A stretch of DNA of 64,000 nucleotides from Lewinellaceae bacterium (GTDB lineage Bacteria; Bacteroidota; Bacteroidia; Chitinophagales; Saprospiraceae). The stretch is taken from the NCBI GenBank assembly GCA_020636255.1, contig JACJYE010000002.1:434001-498000 (forward strand). Reading direction: 5' to 3'. Position numbers and translations under genes: made by a program. The notes under the pieces are model-generated. The model ran no database searches. It saw nothing but the letters and a program-made list of their open reading frames with translations, and had not been told where the DNA came from. This document shows positions 35,092 to 44,265 of the stretch, piece by piece (positions within the stretch are counted from its first letter, which is position 1; each line of letters begins with the position of its first letter).

Positions 35092-38000
35092 TTAAGCGTC
35101 CAGTTCCTCGTTGCGGTTGTTGACACGGGCCTGGTAGTTGACGGAAGAACGGGAGTTGGTTTCTTCCAGTACCAGATAGTTCAGCGGGTGGCTGAGGCGC
35201 TTGGACACTTCGCCCGCCTTGTTGTTGCCATCGCCGAAGGTGATAGCGCCGGTGGGGCAGGCTGTCTGGCAGGCCGACTTGACGTCAGAATCCAGCAGCT
35301 GCCGGCCGTCGCGCTTGGCCGTCAGTTTCCCCTCCTGGATGCGCTGAACGCAGAAGCTGCACTTCTCGATCACACCGCGGGAGCGCACCGTAACATCCGG
35401 GTTGAGCACCATACGGGTGAGGTTGTCAGCACCAAAGGGCACTTCCTCGCCATTGACATCCACCTCGTTAGCGCCGAACAGGTCGGCAGTGGTATAGTCC
35501 AGCCAGTTGAAACGGCGCACCTTGTAGGGGCAGTTGTTGGCGCAGTAGCGCGTACCGATACAGCGGTTGTAGGTCATCTGGTTGAGGCCTTCGGAGCTGT
35601 GGTTGGTGGCCGCTACCGGGCAAACGTTCTCACAGGGGGCGTTGTCGCAGTGCTGGCACAGCATCGGCTGGTACACTACGTTCGGGTTTTCAAAGTCGCC
35701 GTAGAAATAGCGGTCGATGCGTAGCCACGACATCTCATGGTGGCGCGACACTTCCTTTTTACCGACGATCGGAACGTTGTTCTCAGCGATACAGGCAACC
35801 TGGCAGGCGCCGCAGCCGATGCAGGCGTTCAGGTCGATATGCATATTCCAGTGGTGGCCCTGGCTGTAGAACTCCTCATTGTACTGATCGTACGGATAGA
35901 GGGTCTTGGTGTTCAGTTCTTCAGCTTCAGCCCTCCTTTCCTCGATATGGTGCGCCAGTTCGCTGAGCTCCCCGAGGTTGCCCTGGTAAATGATGGAGCG
36001 GTTGGTAAGGCCCCCCTGATAACCAGAGCCCAGCACCATTACCGTTTTCTCATCGACATTGATCTCCTCGCCATTGGCGGGGTCGATGCCCTTGAGGCCC
36101 ATCGAGTGGTGGTACTGCACGCAGGGGAACTCATCGTCTTCGCCGACTTTGTCGGAAACGCTATCTACAGCGGCGTAGTATTGCACGTTGCCGTTGTCAT
36201 CGAGGCTCAGCCAGGGGTACACGTTGGTGCCGACCTTATTGCCGAGGGCGCGGCCCATCATCCCGGTAGCTTCGCGGCCGTAACCTACGGCCAGCGCCAG
36301 GGTGCCCTGCATTTGGCCGAACTGGCGCACGGCCGTACAGCGTTGTTCAACGCCTTTGACCGTTACGTTGACCTGATCGGCCTTACCTTTGATCTCTTCC
36401 TTGTTAAGATCCTTGAAAGCGGTGAAGCTGTTGCCGCCCTCCCATCCAACAGGAATGGCCAGATAGTTGCCCCACGTACAGCGTGTGACCGGGTCGGGCA
36501 TTTCCTGCAGCCATGGGTTGCCGGCATATACGCCGTTGCCGATATTGACCGTCTCGAAGAAGGCGATCTCCAACTCGGCATTGGCCGGGCGGCGAACGCG
36601 CTTGGCAGCGGAGCTGACATCACCTGAGAAGGCGGTTTGTATAGTAGCCTGCGGTGTTTCGAATACGCCGTCGTGCAGCGTGCTATCCCAGAAGGCCTGG
36701 AAGGTGGCGAAGTTGTGCTGCTGAGGAAAGAAGCGCTCCTGCCAGTATGCTTTCAGGTAGTCGTAATAGTATTGGCTGGTTTCGGCCACCAGCTTTTCCT
36801 GGTAAGTTTCTTTGTCGCTGGCCGCTGCCGCTGTTGTATCGACAGGGGTGCTGGCGGCAGCTGCCATTGCCGGCACGCCGGCCCAACGCAACAGGCTCTC
36901 TTCTGCCTGGCGGGTGCCCGGCCTGCCGATGCGCGCAAATATAGGCGCAATGGCCGGCTGCAAGAGGCTGTAATGGCCGCGCTTAGGCTCAGCGTCGCCC
37001 CAGCTTTCCAGGTAGTGGTGGGTGGGTGTAAGGTAATCGCAAAGCAGTGCCGTTTCATTGGGCACGCTGGCAAAGGACACTTTAAGGCCTACCTTGGCAC
37101 AGCCGTTGCGGAACTCATCGGCATTCGGCACATCGTAGGCAGGGTTGGCGCCATCCATCACGAAAAGCGCATCGACCCGCCCGGCATTCATCTCCTTGAT
37201 GAGATCCTGGATATTGCGGTCTATCCCCTGGCGTTGCAGGGAAGCGTTGGTAAAGTCGATGGTACTGCCATAGCTGCCGAGCATATCGTTGATCGCGTTG
37301 ACCAGTACCTGCTCACCGACGTTGTTGGAGCCGGAGACGACCAGGGCGTTGCCCCGGTTATCGTACAATTCTTTGGCAACCTTTTTGATCTTGGCGGCCT
37401 TTTCAGCTTCCAGCTGCGGCCCTCCGCTCACGCGGTTGCCGCCGGCCTGGCCGGCCAGTTCATTATAGAGGGCAACGATGGCGGCGCCCAGCTCGGAGGG
37501 CTTCACCATGATGCGGTTGTCGGCATTGGACCCCGTAAGGCTCATGTGGCCTTCCACCTGGATGTGGCGCGACATGCTGGGGTTATCCATGTCGTTGATC
37601 TTGCGGCCTTTGGCATACTGGGCAGCGAATTCTACCGGAGAGACCCAGGTGCCCAGGAAGTCGGCGTCAAAGCTGACGATCACCTTTGCTTTATCGAAGT
37701 GGTACGCGGGGATGACGGCCTGGCCGAAGCTCTCCTGGTTGGCCTCCAGGATAGCAGAGCTGGAGACGGGGTCGTACATCACTACCTTCGTGTTCGGGTA
37801 CTTGGCCGTAAAATCTTCCAGCACTTTTTTTGTCGTCGGGCTCAGGATGGTGTTTGCCAGGATGCGGATGTTCGAGCCCGCATTAAGCTTACCGCCGACC
37901 TCGCCGTCGATCTCTGCCCAGGAAGGGCCAACCTTATTGCGGTTGGCCGGCAGGGCGATCTTGCCTTCCGTCACGCGGTAAGGGCCGTCTAGGCGGCTGG

Positions 38001-38442
38001 TGTCGTACAGGCTCAGCACGCTGGCCTGGGCGCGGGCGCTGGTTCCCCCCATCGTCACTTTAGACAGGCCGTTGCCTTCCACTTTGATCGGGCGGCCTTC
38101 GCGGGTCTTGACCAGGACAGCACAGTAGTCGCCACCCCGAACGAAGCTGGTAGCATAATAGGTGGCGACGCCCGGCACGATCTCGTCGGGTTTTACCACA
38201 TAGGGGATAGCGCGCCTGGCCGGAATATCGCAGCTGGCGGCCAGTGTGGCGGCGGTGATGCCAAAACCGAGATATTTGAGAAAATCCCGGCGGCTGGCAT
38301 TGCCGTATTCGATGATCTCCCCATCGGCCAGGTTGCCGACGATAGAAGGAGAAGCAAACTCCTGTTGGCTGATCTCGTTGTAGCTGGGGTGGTTGGCCAG
38401 TTGGTCTACGCCAATCCAAACACCTTTATTTTTATTCTTCAT
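35092..38442 (-). CDS. actB: Alternative complex III subunit ActB (iron-sulfur, molybdopterin-like fold)
   Basis: A 1116-residue periplasmic protein. A Tat motif SRRDFLK near residue 52 is followed by a hydrophobic stretch and the lipobox AASC. The large middle part is a molybdopterin oxidoreductase-like fold that in this family carries no molybdenum cofactor. The C-terminal third has four Cys clusters: CIGCGACQVAC, CQHCDNAPCENVC, CIGTRYCANNC and CSFC with CQTAC. Thr replaces one Cys in the third, as expected for a [3Fe-4S] centre, giving three [4Fe-4S] and one [3Fe-4S]. Electrons from quinol pass along this wire to ActA. Confidence 0.94.
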   Translation of the reverse strand: MKNKNKGVWIGVDQLANHPSYNEISQQEFASPSIVGNLADGEIIEYGNASRRDFLKYLGFGITAATLAASCDIPARRAIPYVVKPDEIVPGVATYYATSFVRGGDYCAVLVKTREGRPIKVEGNGLSKVTMGGTSARAQASVLSLYDTSRLDGPYRVTEGKIALPANRNKVGPSWAEIDGEVGGKLNAGSNIRILANTILSPTTKKVLEDFTAKYPNTKVVMYDPVSSSAILEANQESFGQAVIPAYHFDKAKVIVSFDADFLGTWVSPVEFAAQYAKGRKINDMDNPSMSRHIQVEGHMSLTGSNADNRIMVKPSELGAAIVALYNELAGQAGGNRVSGGPQLEAEKAAKIKKVAKELYDNRGNALVVSGSNNVGEQVLVNAINDMLGSYGSTIDFTNASLQRQGIDRNIQDLIKEMNAGRVDALFVMDGANPAYDVPNADEFRNGCAKVGLKVSFASVPNETALLCDYLTPTHHYLESWGDAEPKRGHYSLLQPAIAPIFARIGRPGTRQAEESLLRWAGVPAMAAAASTPVDTTAAAASDKETYQEKLVAETSQYYYDYLKAYWQERFFPQQHNFATFQAFWDSTLHDGVFETPQATIQTAFSGDVSSAAKRVRRPANAELEIAFFETVNIGNGVYAGNPWLQEMPDPVTRCTWGNYLAIPVGWEGGNSFTAFKDLNKEEIKGKADQVNVTVKGVEQRCTAVRQFGQMQGTLALAVGYGREATGMMGRALGNKVGTNVYPWLSLDDNGNVQYYAAVDSVSDKVGEDDEFPCVQYHHSMGLKGIDPANGEEINVDEKTVMVLGSGYQGGLTNRSIIYQGNLGELSELAHHIEERRAEAEELNTKTLYPYDQYNEEFYSQGHHWNMHIDLNACIGCGACQVACIAENNVPIVGKKEVSRHHEMSWLRIDRYFYGDFENPNVVYQPMLCQHCDNAPCENVCPVAATNHSSEGLNQMTYNRCIGTRYCANNCPYKVRRFNWLDYTTADLFGANEVDVNGEEVPFGADNLTRMVLNPDVTVRSRGVIEKCSFCVQRIQEGKLTAKRDGRQLLDSDVKSACQTACPTGAITFGDGNNKAGEVSKRLSHPLNYLVLEETNSRSSVNYQARVNNRNEELDA

Positions 38443-38485
38443 CTTACTAAGTTTCTGTTTGAAGCAGGCTGATGATCAAAAAAGA

Positions 38486-39904
38486 TTAATAATGGCACTT
38501 CTGACACTCCAGGCCGCCAATTTCCTCCACCGTTACCTTATCGCGTACGCCTTTGGCGATCTCATCGTGGTAGCGTTGGTAGGCTTTGTAATAATCGTTG
38601 TCCTTAAACTGGACTTCCGTCTGGCGGTGGCAGTTGATGCACCAGCCCATTGAGAGCGGAGAATACTGCTGGACGACCTCCATGGCTTCAACCGGGCCGT
38701 GGCAGGTTTGGCACTCCAGCTTGCCTACTGTGACGTGCTGAGAGTGGTTGAAGTAGACGTGGTCGGGCAGGTTGTGAATGCGGAGCCACTCGATCGGGCC
38801 CTGAATTTTGCGCTTTTTATCGTTGGTAAGCGATGTTTTGAGGCCTTCCCACTGCGTGGCTACCTGGCGCTCGCCCTTACTGTCGAGCGAGCCCTTGTCC
38901 GCCTTATAGGAATCTTCGAACCACTTCCTGAAGATCTGCTCGATATCGGCCTCGCTCATCTGATCGTAGTTCTCAATATATTTATCCGTATTGGGGTTCC
39001 AACCGATAGAAGCGTAGATCTTGCTGATCTCAGCTGTGCCGTACTGGGAGCCTTTTTTGACCGCTGCATGGCAGTTCATACAGGTATTGGCTGCAGGGAT
39101 GACCGAGTGTTTGGAGCGGCGGGCGCCGTCGTGGCAATACTGGCAGTCGATCTGCTGAAGGCCGGCGTGAGTTTTGTGGGAGAACTTGACCGGCTGCTCC
39201 GGGGCGTAACCTTGTTGGCGGCCCAGCATGATAGCGTTGTTGACTGTTTTGTAGCCGCCCAGAACGACCAGGGCAAAGATGAGGAAGGCGATGACGCCTT
39301 TGCTGGTCAGTATCTCCACCAGGGTCTTGCGGTGTGCAGGAGCATTACCTTCCCGTACCTGCAGCATGTAGTTGAGGTTGGCAATAATGCGCGCCAGCAC
39401 CACGGCCAGAATGGCGAGAATGACGAACAGAGCTATGAATAAAGGCGTATTGTTAGGCTTGACAGGCTCCACGGGAGCAGCTTCCGCCGGGCCTTGAGCA
39501 ACCTGGTCCTTACCCTCGTAGACAAACTGAACATAGGCAAGGATGTTCTCGATCTCCTGGTCCGTCAGGTTCAGGAAGTTATTCATCACAACCGGCTTCC
39601 ACTCATCCCAGAGCTGCGTTGCCCGGGGGTGGCCGCTCTGGATCAGGGCCTGAGAATTGCGGATCCAGGAATGAAGGTCTTCTTTGGGGTAATCAGCCCA
39701 GCGATCCTGAACGCCGCCCAAAGCAGGGCCCGTCAGCTTGTCCTTCATGTTTTTGTTGTGGCAGGTCGCGCAGTTATTGCGGAAAAGGGTTTTGCCTTCC
39801 TCCACGTTCGCTGCGCCTGCATCGTCCTGAGCAGACAGGGGAAGCGTACAAAACGCTACAGCAAGCAATAGCAAGAGTCGGCTAATCAACTGCTTGTATA
39901 TCAT
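38486..39904 (-). CDS. actA: Alternative complex III subunit ActA, multihaem cytochrome c
   Basis: A 472-residue protein, first of the act operon. A signal sequence (LLLLLAVAFCTLPLSAQ) is followed by a mono-haem domain with CATCHNKN (residues 45-49). Two transmembrane helices follow around residues 153-220. A pentahaem domain has CQYCH, CMNCH, CQTCH, CINCH and CQKCH, the last only two residues from the end. That is six haem c motifs in all, one more than a plain pentahaem ActA. It takes electrons from ActB on the periplasmic side. Confidence 0.93.
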   Translation of the reverse strand: MIYKQLISRLLLLLAVAFCTLPLSAQDDAGAANVEEGKTLFRNNCATCHNKNMKDKLTGPALGGVQDRWADYPKEDLHSWIRNSQALIQSGHPRATQLWDEWKPVVMNNFLNLTDQEIENILAYVQFVYEGKDQVAQGPAEAAPVEPVKPNNTPLFIALFVILAILAVVLARIIANLNYMLQVREGNAPAHRKTLVEILTSKGVIAFLIFALVVLGGYKTVNNAIMLGRQQGYAPEQPVKFSHKTHAGLQQIDCQYCHDGARRSKHSVIPAANTCMNCHAAVKKGSQYGTAEISKIYASIGWNPNTDKYIENYDQMSEADIEQIFRKWFEDSYKADKGSLDSKGERQVATQWEGLKTSLTNDKKRKIQGPIEWLRIHNLPDHVYFNHSQHVTVGKLECQTCHGPVEAMEVVQQYSPLSMGWCINCHRQTEVQFKDNDYYKAYQRYHDEIAKGVRDKVTVEEIGGLECQKCHY

Positions 39905-39964
39905 GTCAAGGTGTCGTTTTATGCGATAATTCTGCGATGTATAATTGTCATTTCAATGTCAGCG

Positions 39965-40000
39965 CAAAGATAAAATTCGAACCTCTTTTTTAACAAAAAA
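39965..40000 (-). promoter_or_regulatory. Predicted promoter of the act-cta respiratory operon
   Basis: On the minus strand TTTTTTG (39994-40000), a 21-bp spacer and TATCTTTG (39965-39972) match the Bacteroidota -33/-7 consensus exactly. Transcription would start near 39960, leaving a leader of about 55 bases before actA. Confidence 0.65.
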
Positions 40001-40016
40001 TCTCAAAAACCATCAT

Positions 40017-40039
40017 TTATTTAGATCGCATCTAAATAA
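40017..40039. promoter_or_regulatory. Operator-like palindrome upstream of the act promoter
   Basis: Perfect 10-bp arms TTATTTAGAT and ATCTAAATAA are separated by CGC. The centre is about 68 bp upstream of the predicted start site, a typical activator position. The symmetric TTTAGAT half-site suggests a dimeric regulator; its identity is unknown. Confidence 0.5.
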
Positions 40040-40080
40040 CACCGCAAAAAGGGCTCTCTTTCAAAAAAAAGACTAAAGCT

Positions 40081-40106
40081 TTAACACTTTTTAACACCGT
40101 GTTAAA
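40081..40106. promoter_or_regulatory. Second operator-like site, TTAACAC half-sites
   Basis: The half-site TTAACAC occurs at 40081 and again 10 bp later at 40091, where it is followed, after one central base, by the inverted GTGTTAA. One-turn spacing plus inverted symmetry suggests protein binding. It lies between thyA and the act promoter. Confidence 0.4.
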
Positions 40107-40168
40107 TTTCTTAAAGCTGCGAATATACAGTTATTAATCGCACACTTTACAGCTTTCTGCATGAATTA

Positions 40169-41074
40169 TTAAACAGCCACCTGGGCGCGAATGCCCGGGT
40201 GGGGGTCGTAACCTGTCAGCTCGAAATCTTCATACCTGAAAGCGAAAATATCGGTAATTTCCGGGTTGAGGTGCATTTGCGGCAATGAGCGAAACGGCCG
40301 GCTCAGTTGGAGGCGAGCCTGCTCGATATGGTTCAGATAGAGGTGCACATCGCCAAAAGTATGTATAAAATCCCCGGGCTGCAGGCCACAGGCCTGAGCT
40401 ACCATCATCGTCAGCAAGGCATAGGAAGCGATATTGAATGGTACTCCCAAAAAAACATCGGCCGAGCGTTGGTAAAGCTGACACGACAAGCGCCCTTCTG
40501 CTACATAGAACTGGAAGAGCGCGTGGCAGGGAGGCAAGCCCGACTTCACCATCACGGGTATGTCTCTGGGGTTCCAGGCCGAAACGACCAGGCGGCGGGA
40601 GTCGGGCTTTTCGCGAATATCCCTTACGACGCCGGCGATCTGGTCGACGCCCTCAAAATTGCGCCATTGATGCCCGTATACCGGCCCCAGCTCGCCCCAT
40701 TGACGGGCAAAATCATCGTCCGTTTTCACCCGCTCTACAAATTCTTTCATTTTTCCCTTCCATGCTTCCGTATACTTGGGGTAAGCGCTGGCCATGCCCC
40801 CTGCCTCCAACCAGTGCTGGTACGGCCAATCGTTCCAGATGTTGACGCCGTTCTGCACGAGGTACTGGATATTGGTATCGCCCCGCAGGAACCATAACAA
40901 TTCGTGGATGATGGACTTGTAGTGCACCTTTTTTGTAGTCAGCAAGGGGAATCCGTCCTGCAGGTTGATGCGCATCTGGTAGCCGAATACACTGACCGTA
41001 CCGGTGCCTGTGCGGTCCTCCTTTCGGATACCCACATCGAGAATATGCTTAAGTAGGCCGTGATATTGGCGCAT
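40169..41074 (-). CDS. thyA: Thymidylate synthase
   Basis: A 301-residue ThyA-type enzyme. The catalytic Cys lies in GLPPCHALFQFYV; the dUMP-binding RRLVVSAWNP, RSADVFLGVPFNIASYALL and the C-terminal PGIRAQVAV are present. It methylates dUMP to dTMP with methylenetetrahydrofolate. It is longer than the 264 residues of the E. coli enzyme because of an insertion around residues 85-115. It appears to be transcribed alone. Confidence 0.95.
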   Translation of the reverse strand: MRQYHGLLKHILDVGIRKEDRTGTGTVSVFGYQMRINLQDGFPLLTTKKVHYKSIIHELLWFLRGDTNIQYLVQNGVNIWNDWPYQHWLEAGGMASAYPKYTEAWKGKMKEFVERVKTDDDFARQWGELGPVYGHQWRNFEGVDQIAGVVRDIREKPDSRRLVVSAWNPRDIPVMVKSGLPPCHALFQFYVAEGRLSCQLYQRSADVFLGVPFNIASYALLTMMVAQACGLQPGDFIHTFGDVHLYLNHIEQARLQLSRPFRSLPQMHLNPEITDIFAFRYEDFELTGYDPHPGIRAQVAV

Positions 41075-41126
41075 GGGTGTAAAATTGCAGGTTACTGAAT
41101 ATCATAGCTTGTTTGAAGGCCACTGA

Positions 41127-41252
41127 ACACGGTATACCGAACGTTGCTCACTGGCGCACTGGCTTGAAGCAAAAGCTACGGAAAGCTTCACCTCACAGGA
41201 TATATTCCGCTGGGAGAATGGATATTATTGGGTGGAAGTTGCAAACAAGTAA
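41127..41252 (+). pseudogene. Orphan C-terminal coding remnant
   Basis: A 41-codon open stretch ending in TAA translates to a protein-like sequence including LAHWLEAKATESFTSQ and FRWENGYYWVEVANK. It has no start codon and is preceded by a stop and by a GCTTGTTTGAAGGCC piece of the dispersed hairpin repeat. It looks like the tail of a gene whose front was lost. The rest of the thyA-START gap (41075-41361) holds nothing else I can name. Confidence 0.4.
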
Positions 41253-41361
41253 CTGCAAAAATAGTAATGTCTGAGAACCAGACTAAAAGTTAGGGCGTTA
41301 AAATATCGCTGTAGTGGTTAAACCGCCAAAGAACTGAACTGTAAAACCAAAAACCAACCCA

Positions 41362-42021
41362 ATGAAGCCGTCCATTCGTTCCTTTATCCTGGCCATAGCG
41401 GCCATGCCTTTTTTCTTTCCCGCTCTCTCCGCCCAGGATGGAGGTTGGAAGCTCAAAAAAACGACCGATGACATTAAGGTCTACTACCGCAAAGTAGATC
41501 ATTCCGACATCAACGAGTTAAAGATCGAGGCCATACTCGACGGCTCGCTTTCGGCGGTGGTATCTGTGCTCAAGGATGTTCCGAATTACAGCCATTGGAT
41601 CTACAAATGCAGCTATGCCGAACGGCTGGAACCCGCTCAGAACACCTCCAGCCTCTACTACTGCCTCATCGATTTCCCCTGGCCTATGGACGACCGGGAT
41701 TTCATCGCCCGCAGCACGCTCCGGCAAGACCCCGCCACCAAACACATATATATAGATGTGCTCGGAGAACCCAGGCGGCTGAAAGACAAACAGGGTGTGG
41801 TCCGCATTACGGAGATGAACTACCACTATGAGCTTATCCCGATTGCCAATGGCAAAGTAAAAATGCTGTATCAGCTCCACTCCGACCCAGGTGGCACGCT
41901 ACCTGCCTGGCTGGTAAACCTGGCTATCGACAGTGGCCCGGTCAATACCGTTAGGGGGATGCAGGAAATGCTGAAACAGGAAACTTACCGAAAAGCACAG
42001 CTGGCGTTTATCCAGAACTAA
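41362..42021 (+). CDS. Secreted START-domain (SRPBCC) protein
   Basis: A 219-residue protein with a signal peptide (MKPSIRSFILAIAAMPFFFPALSAQ cleaved near residue 25). The rest is a START-like helix-grip fold: GGWKLKKTTDDIKVYYRKV, the SHWIYKCSYAERLE strand, YYCLIDFPWPMDDRDFIARS and a C-terminal helix PVNTVRGMQEMLKQE. Such domains bind lipids or hydrophobic ligands; here it would act in the periplasm. It stands alone and converges with the DUF4434-AGE gene. Confidence 0.85.
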   Translation: MKPSIRSFILAIAAMPFFFPALSAQDGGWKLKKTTDDIKVYYRKVDHSDINELKIEAILDGSLSAVVSVLKDVPNYSHWIYKCSYAERLEPAQNTSSLYYCLIDFPWPMDDRDFIARSTLRQDPATKHIYIDVLGEPRRLKDKQGVVRITEMNYHYELIPIANGKVKMLYQLHSDPGGTLPAWLVNLAIDSGPVNTVRGMQEMLKQETYRKAQLAFIQN

Positions 42022-42082
42022 AGTACCACCTAACTCCAGTTCGGTGCAGGACGGCCACTTAACTCCAGGGGGGAAGCCCACC

Positions 42083-44239
42083 TCACTCCCGGCCCGTAGT
42101 ATGCGGCCACAGTTCCGTATAACACTGATACAGCCCCCGGGGTACGTGAAAGCACCCTTTCCATTTTCCGCCTTTCAGCGGTAGCAGCACTTCGCCGCGC
42201 CTGTTGAGGTATCCAAACCACTCGCCGTATTCCGGGTCTGAGAAGCGGGGCCAGGTGTATTGGTGTACACGCTCGAACCAACGCCAGCAGCTGGGGTCAC
42301 CGGTAAGGCGGTACCCCTTGAGCAGGGCAATGAGTGTTTCCAGGTGTACCCACCACAACTTTTGATCCCATTCCAGTTGTTGCGGCGGGCGCCCGTCGAT
42401 ATCCAGGAAATAGAAAATGCCGCCGAATTCCTCATCCCATCCGTATTCCAGCATGCGCAGCATCCTGTCCTTAGCCGTTTCGATCAGCTTCTTATCGCCA
42501 AGCCGTTCCCCAAGGCTCATGATGAACCACATAGCCTCGATGGCATGCCCCGGGTTGACTAGCCGCCCCTCAAAGCTGTCGGAGCGCAGGCCCTCGGGTG
42601 TGGTGTTCTCCAGTATCAGTCCGGTTCCTTCGTCGTAGAACACTTCCATCACCTCGTGGATGCAGTCCTGGATGGTGCGTTCCACCAGTTCCGGCTCCAG
42701 CAGCGGTTCGATCTCCAGCGCCAGGTTGCTGAGGATCATGGGCAAGGCGAAGTTCTTGAGGGGGCGGGTGCCCGGCACTGCTTTGTTGTATTGCCCTTTG
42801 GGGTTTTCTTTCCGTTCCAGTATGCTGAGGAAGGTACGTTTTGACAACGCTGCATATTCCTCCTTTCGGGCCGCTAAGGCCAGCTGGCCGAATGCCATGG
42901 TGGCGAAGCAATCGGAGAAGATGTTGTAGGCCTGCACCAGGGGTTGCCCCTGCCGGTTGAGCGCGAAATACCAATGGCCCGCTTCGTCCATCCCGTACTG
43001 CTGCAGAAAACGAGCGCCGTGAAGGGCCGCCTCCAGCCATTCGGAACGCTGTTCCAGGCGGTTGTACAGCATACTGAACGTCCAGGCCTGCCGGGCCTGA
43101 AGCCAGATAAACTTGTCGGTATCGAACACGCTTCCGTCGCGCTCCAGGCAGGTGAAGTAGCCGCCGTGAACATGGTCTATAGAATGCTCCGTCCAAAAAG
43201 GCAGCACTCGTTCCAGCAGTTCATTTCGATAGAGCTGAGCATACGAAGCCGTATCCGGCTTTGCTCCAATAGGAGGTTGTGCCGCCACTACCCTACCCTG
43301 CTTTTTCAGGCCCGCTGCGTATTCCATATAACGGTTAAAGAGATGCCCTGCCTGAGGGTAGGCCGACTGTGGGCTCATAAAGTGGGAAAACTCAAACGTG
43401 ATGGCCTTTTCTACACCCGCTGTGCGCGCGGCTTCCAGTTTCAGCCGTAGCTTTTCCCATTTGACAGGCAGGAACTTGATAGGCATATCGCGGTCGAAGC
43501 TCTCGGCATTGGTCCACGAACGGATGCCGTGTTTATCGGCGAGTTTTTTATTGATAGCGAAATAATCCGCCAGCTCGTGCAGCCCGACATGGCCATCCTG
43601 AAAAGCGACGATATCGACGGCGCCTTTGATGCCGTCGAATATCTCCTCCCACTCGCGCTCGTGCTGTTCGAGGGTAATGGCCTGCTCGCGGCTGAGGCCC
43701 GGTTGGCTGGAAAGGATGGCCTTCGTACCATCTATATATGGCGAGATGAGGGTTGGCAGGCCGCCGGAAATGCCCTTGCAGTGCTCGCCCAGCTGGCGGT
43801 ACAAGCCGATGATCTTGCCGGTACGGCGGCTCACCTCCTGGGAGAGATACCATCCCTTAAAGGATGGCATCCATCCATAGTTTTTCCAGGCCTCATCGAT
43901 AACCCGAAGGTTGATCTCCACCTCTTTTTGAAAATCGCCCTGATCCCACCAGTATTTACCCGAATCGTAGAGGCCGAAATAGAAAGACATGCCGTACTTG
44001 TCGGCCAGCTCCAGGAACAGTTGCACCAGGTCTGCCGGCGGGCGAAAGCAAGCTTCCTTTTCCATCAGGTAGGCAGACGGGTAGGATAACCACTGCCTGT
44101 ATCCACTACGAATGAGGATAACCGTGTCGATGCCCATGCGTCTCATGTGGGCAAAGTCGGCATCCCATTCCAAGCTGCCCCAGTTCTGATGGGGAATATC
44201 ATGTGATATCTCGTCGAGAAAGGTACCGGTGATATGCAT
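42083..44239 (-). CDS. DUF4434 glycosidase-like domain fused to AGE family epimerase
   Basis: A 718-residue two-domain protein. Residues 1 to about 310 match DUF4434, a TIM-barrel glycoside-hydrolase-like domain: MHITGTFLDEISHDIPHQNWG, FKGWYLSQEVS and GAVDIVAFQDGHVG. From about residue 335 to the end it is an N-acylglucosamine 2-epimerase/cellobiose epimerase barrel: HVHGGYFTCLERDG, WLQARQAWTFSMLYNRLE, PGHAIEAMWFIM and HPLLH-like His positions. No signal peptide is seen, so it is probably cytoplasmic. Hydrolysis followed by epimerisation of the released sugar would be one reading. It is the last gene of the symporter-CHAT-EAD11 run. Confidence 0.82.
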   Translation of the reverse strand: MHITGTFLDEISHDIPHQNWGSLEWDADFAHMRRMGIDTVILIRSGYRQWLSYPSAYLMEKEACFRPPADLVQLFLELADKYGMSFYFGLYDSGKYWWDQGDFQKEVEINLRVIDEAWKNYGWMPSFKGWYLSQEVSRRTGKIIGLYRQLGEHCKGISGGLPTLISPYIDGTKAILSSQPGLSREQAITLEQHEREWEEIFDGIKGAVDIVAFQDGHVGLHELADYFAINKKLADKHGIRSWTNAESFDRDMPIKFLPVKWEKLRLKLEAARTAGVEKAITFEFSHFMSPQSAYPQAGHLFNRYMEYAAGLKKQGRVVAAQPPIGAKPDTASYAQLYRNELLERVLPFWTEHSIDHVHGGYFTCLERDGSVFDTDKFIWLQARQAWTFSMLYNRLEQRSEWLEAALHGARFLQQYGMDEAGHWYFALNRQGQPLVQAYNIFSDCFATMAFGQLALAARKEEYAALSKRTFLSILERKENPKGQYNKAVPGTRPLKNFALPMILSNLALEIEPLLEPELVERTIQDCIHEVMEVFYDEGTGLILENTTPEGLRSDSFEGRLVNPGHAIEAMWFIMSLGERLGDKKLIETAKDRMLRMLEYGWDEEFGGIFYFLDIDGRPPQQLEWDQKLWWVHLETLIALLKGYRLTGDPSCWRWFERVHQYTWPRFSDPEYGEWFGYLNRRGEVLLPLKGGKWKGCFHVPRGLYQCYTELWPHTTGRE

Positions 44240-44265
44240 GGAAACAGCAGTTATAGGGTAGTGGC

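Noticed and set aside
36637..37992. Plus-strand open frame of 451 codons
   Set aside because: It lies antisense to actB, whose Tat signal and Cys clusters are unambiguous.
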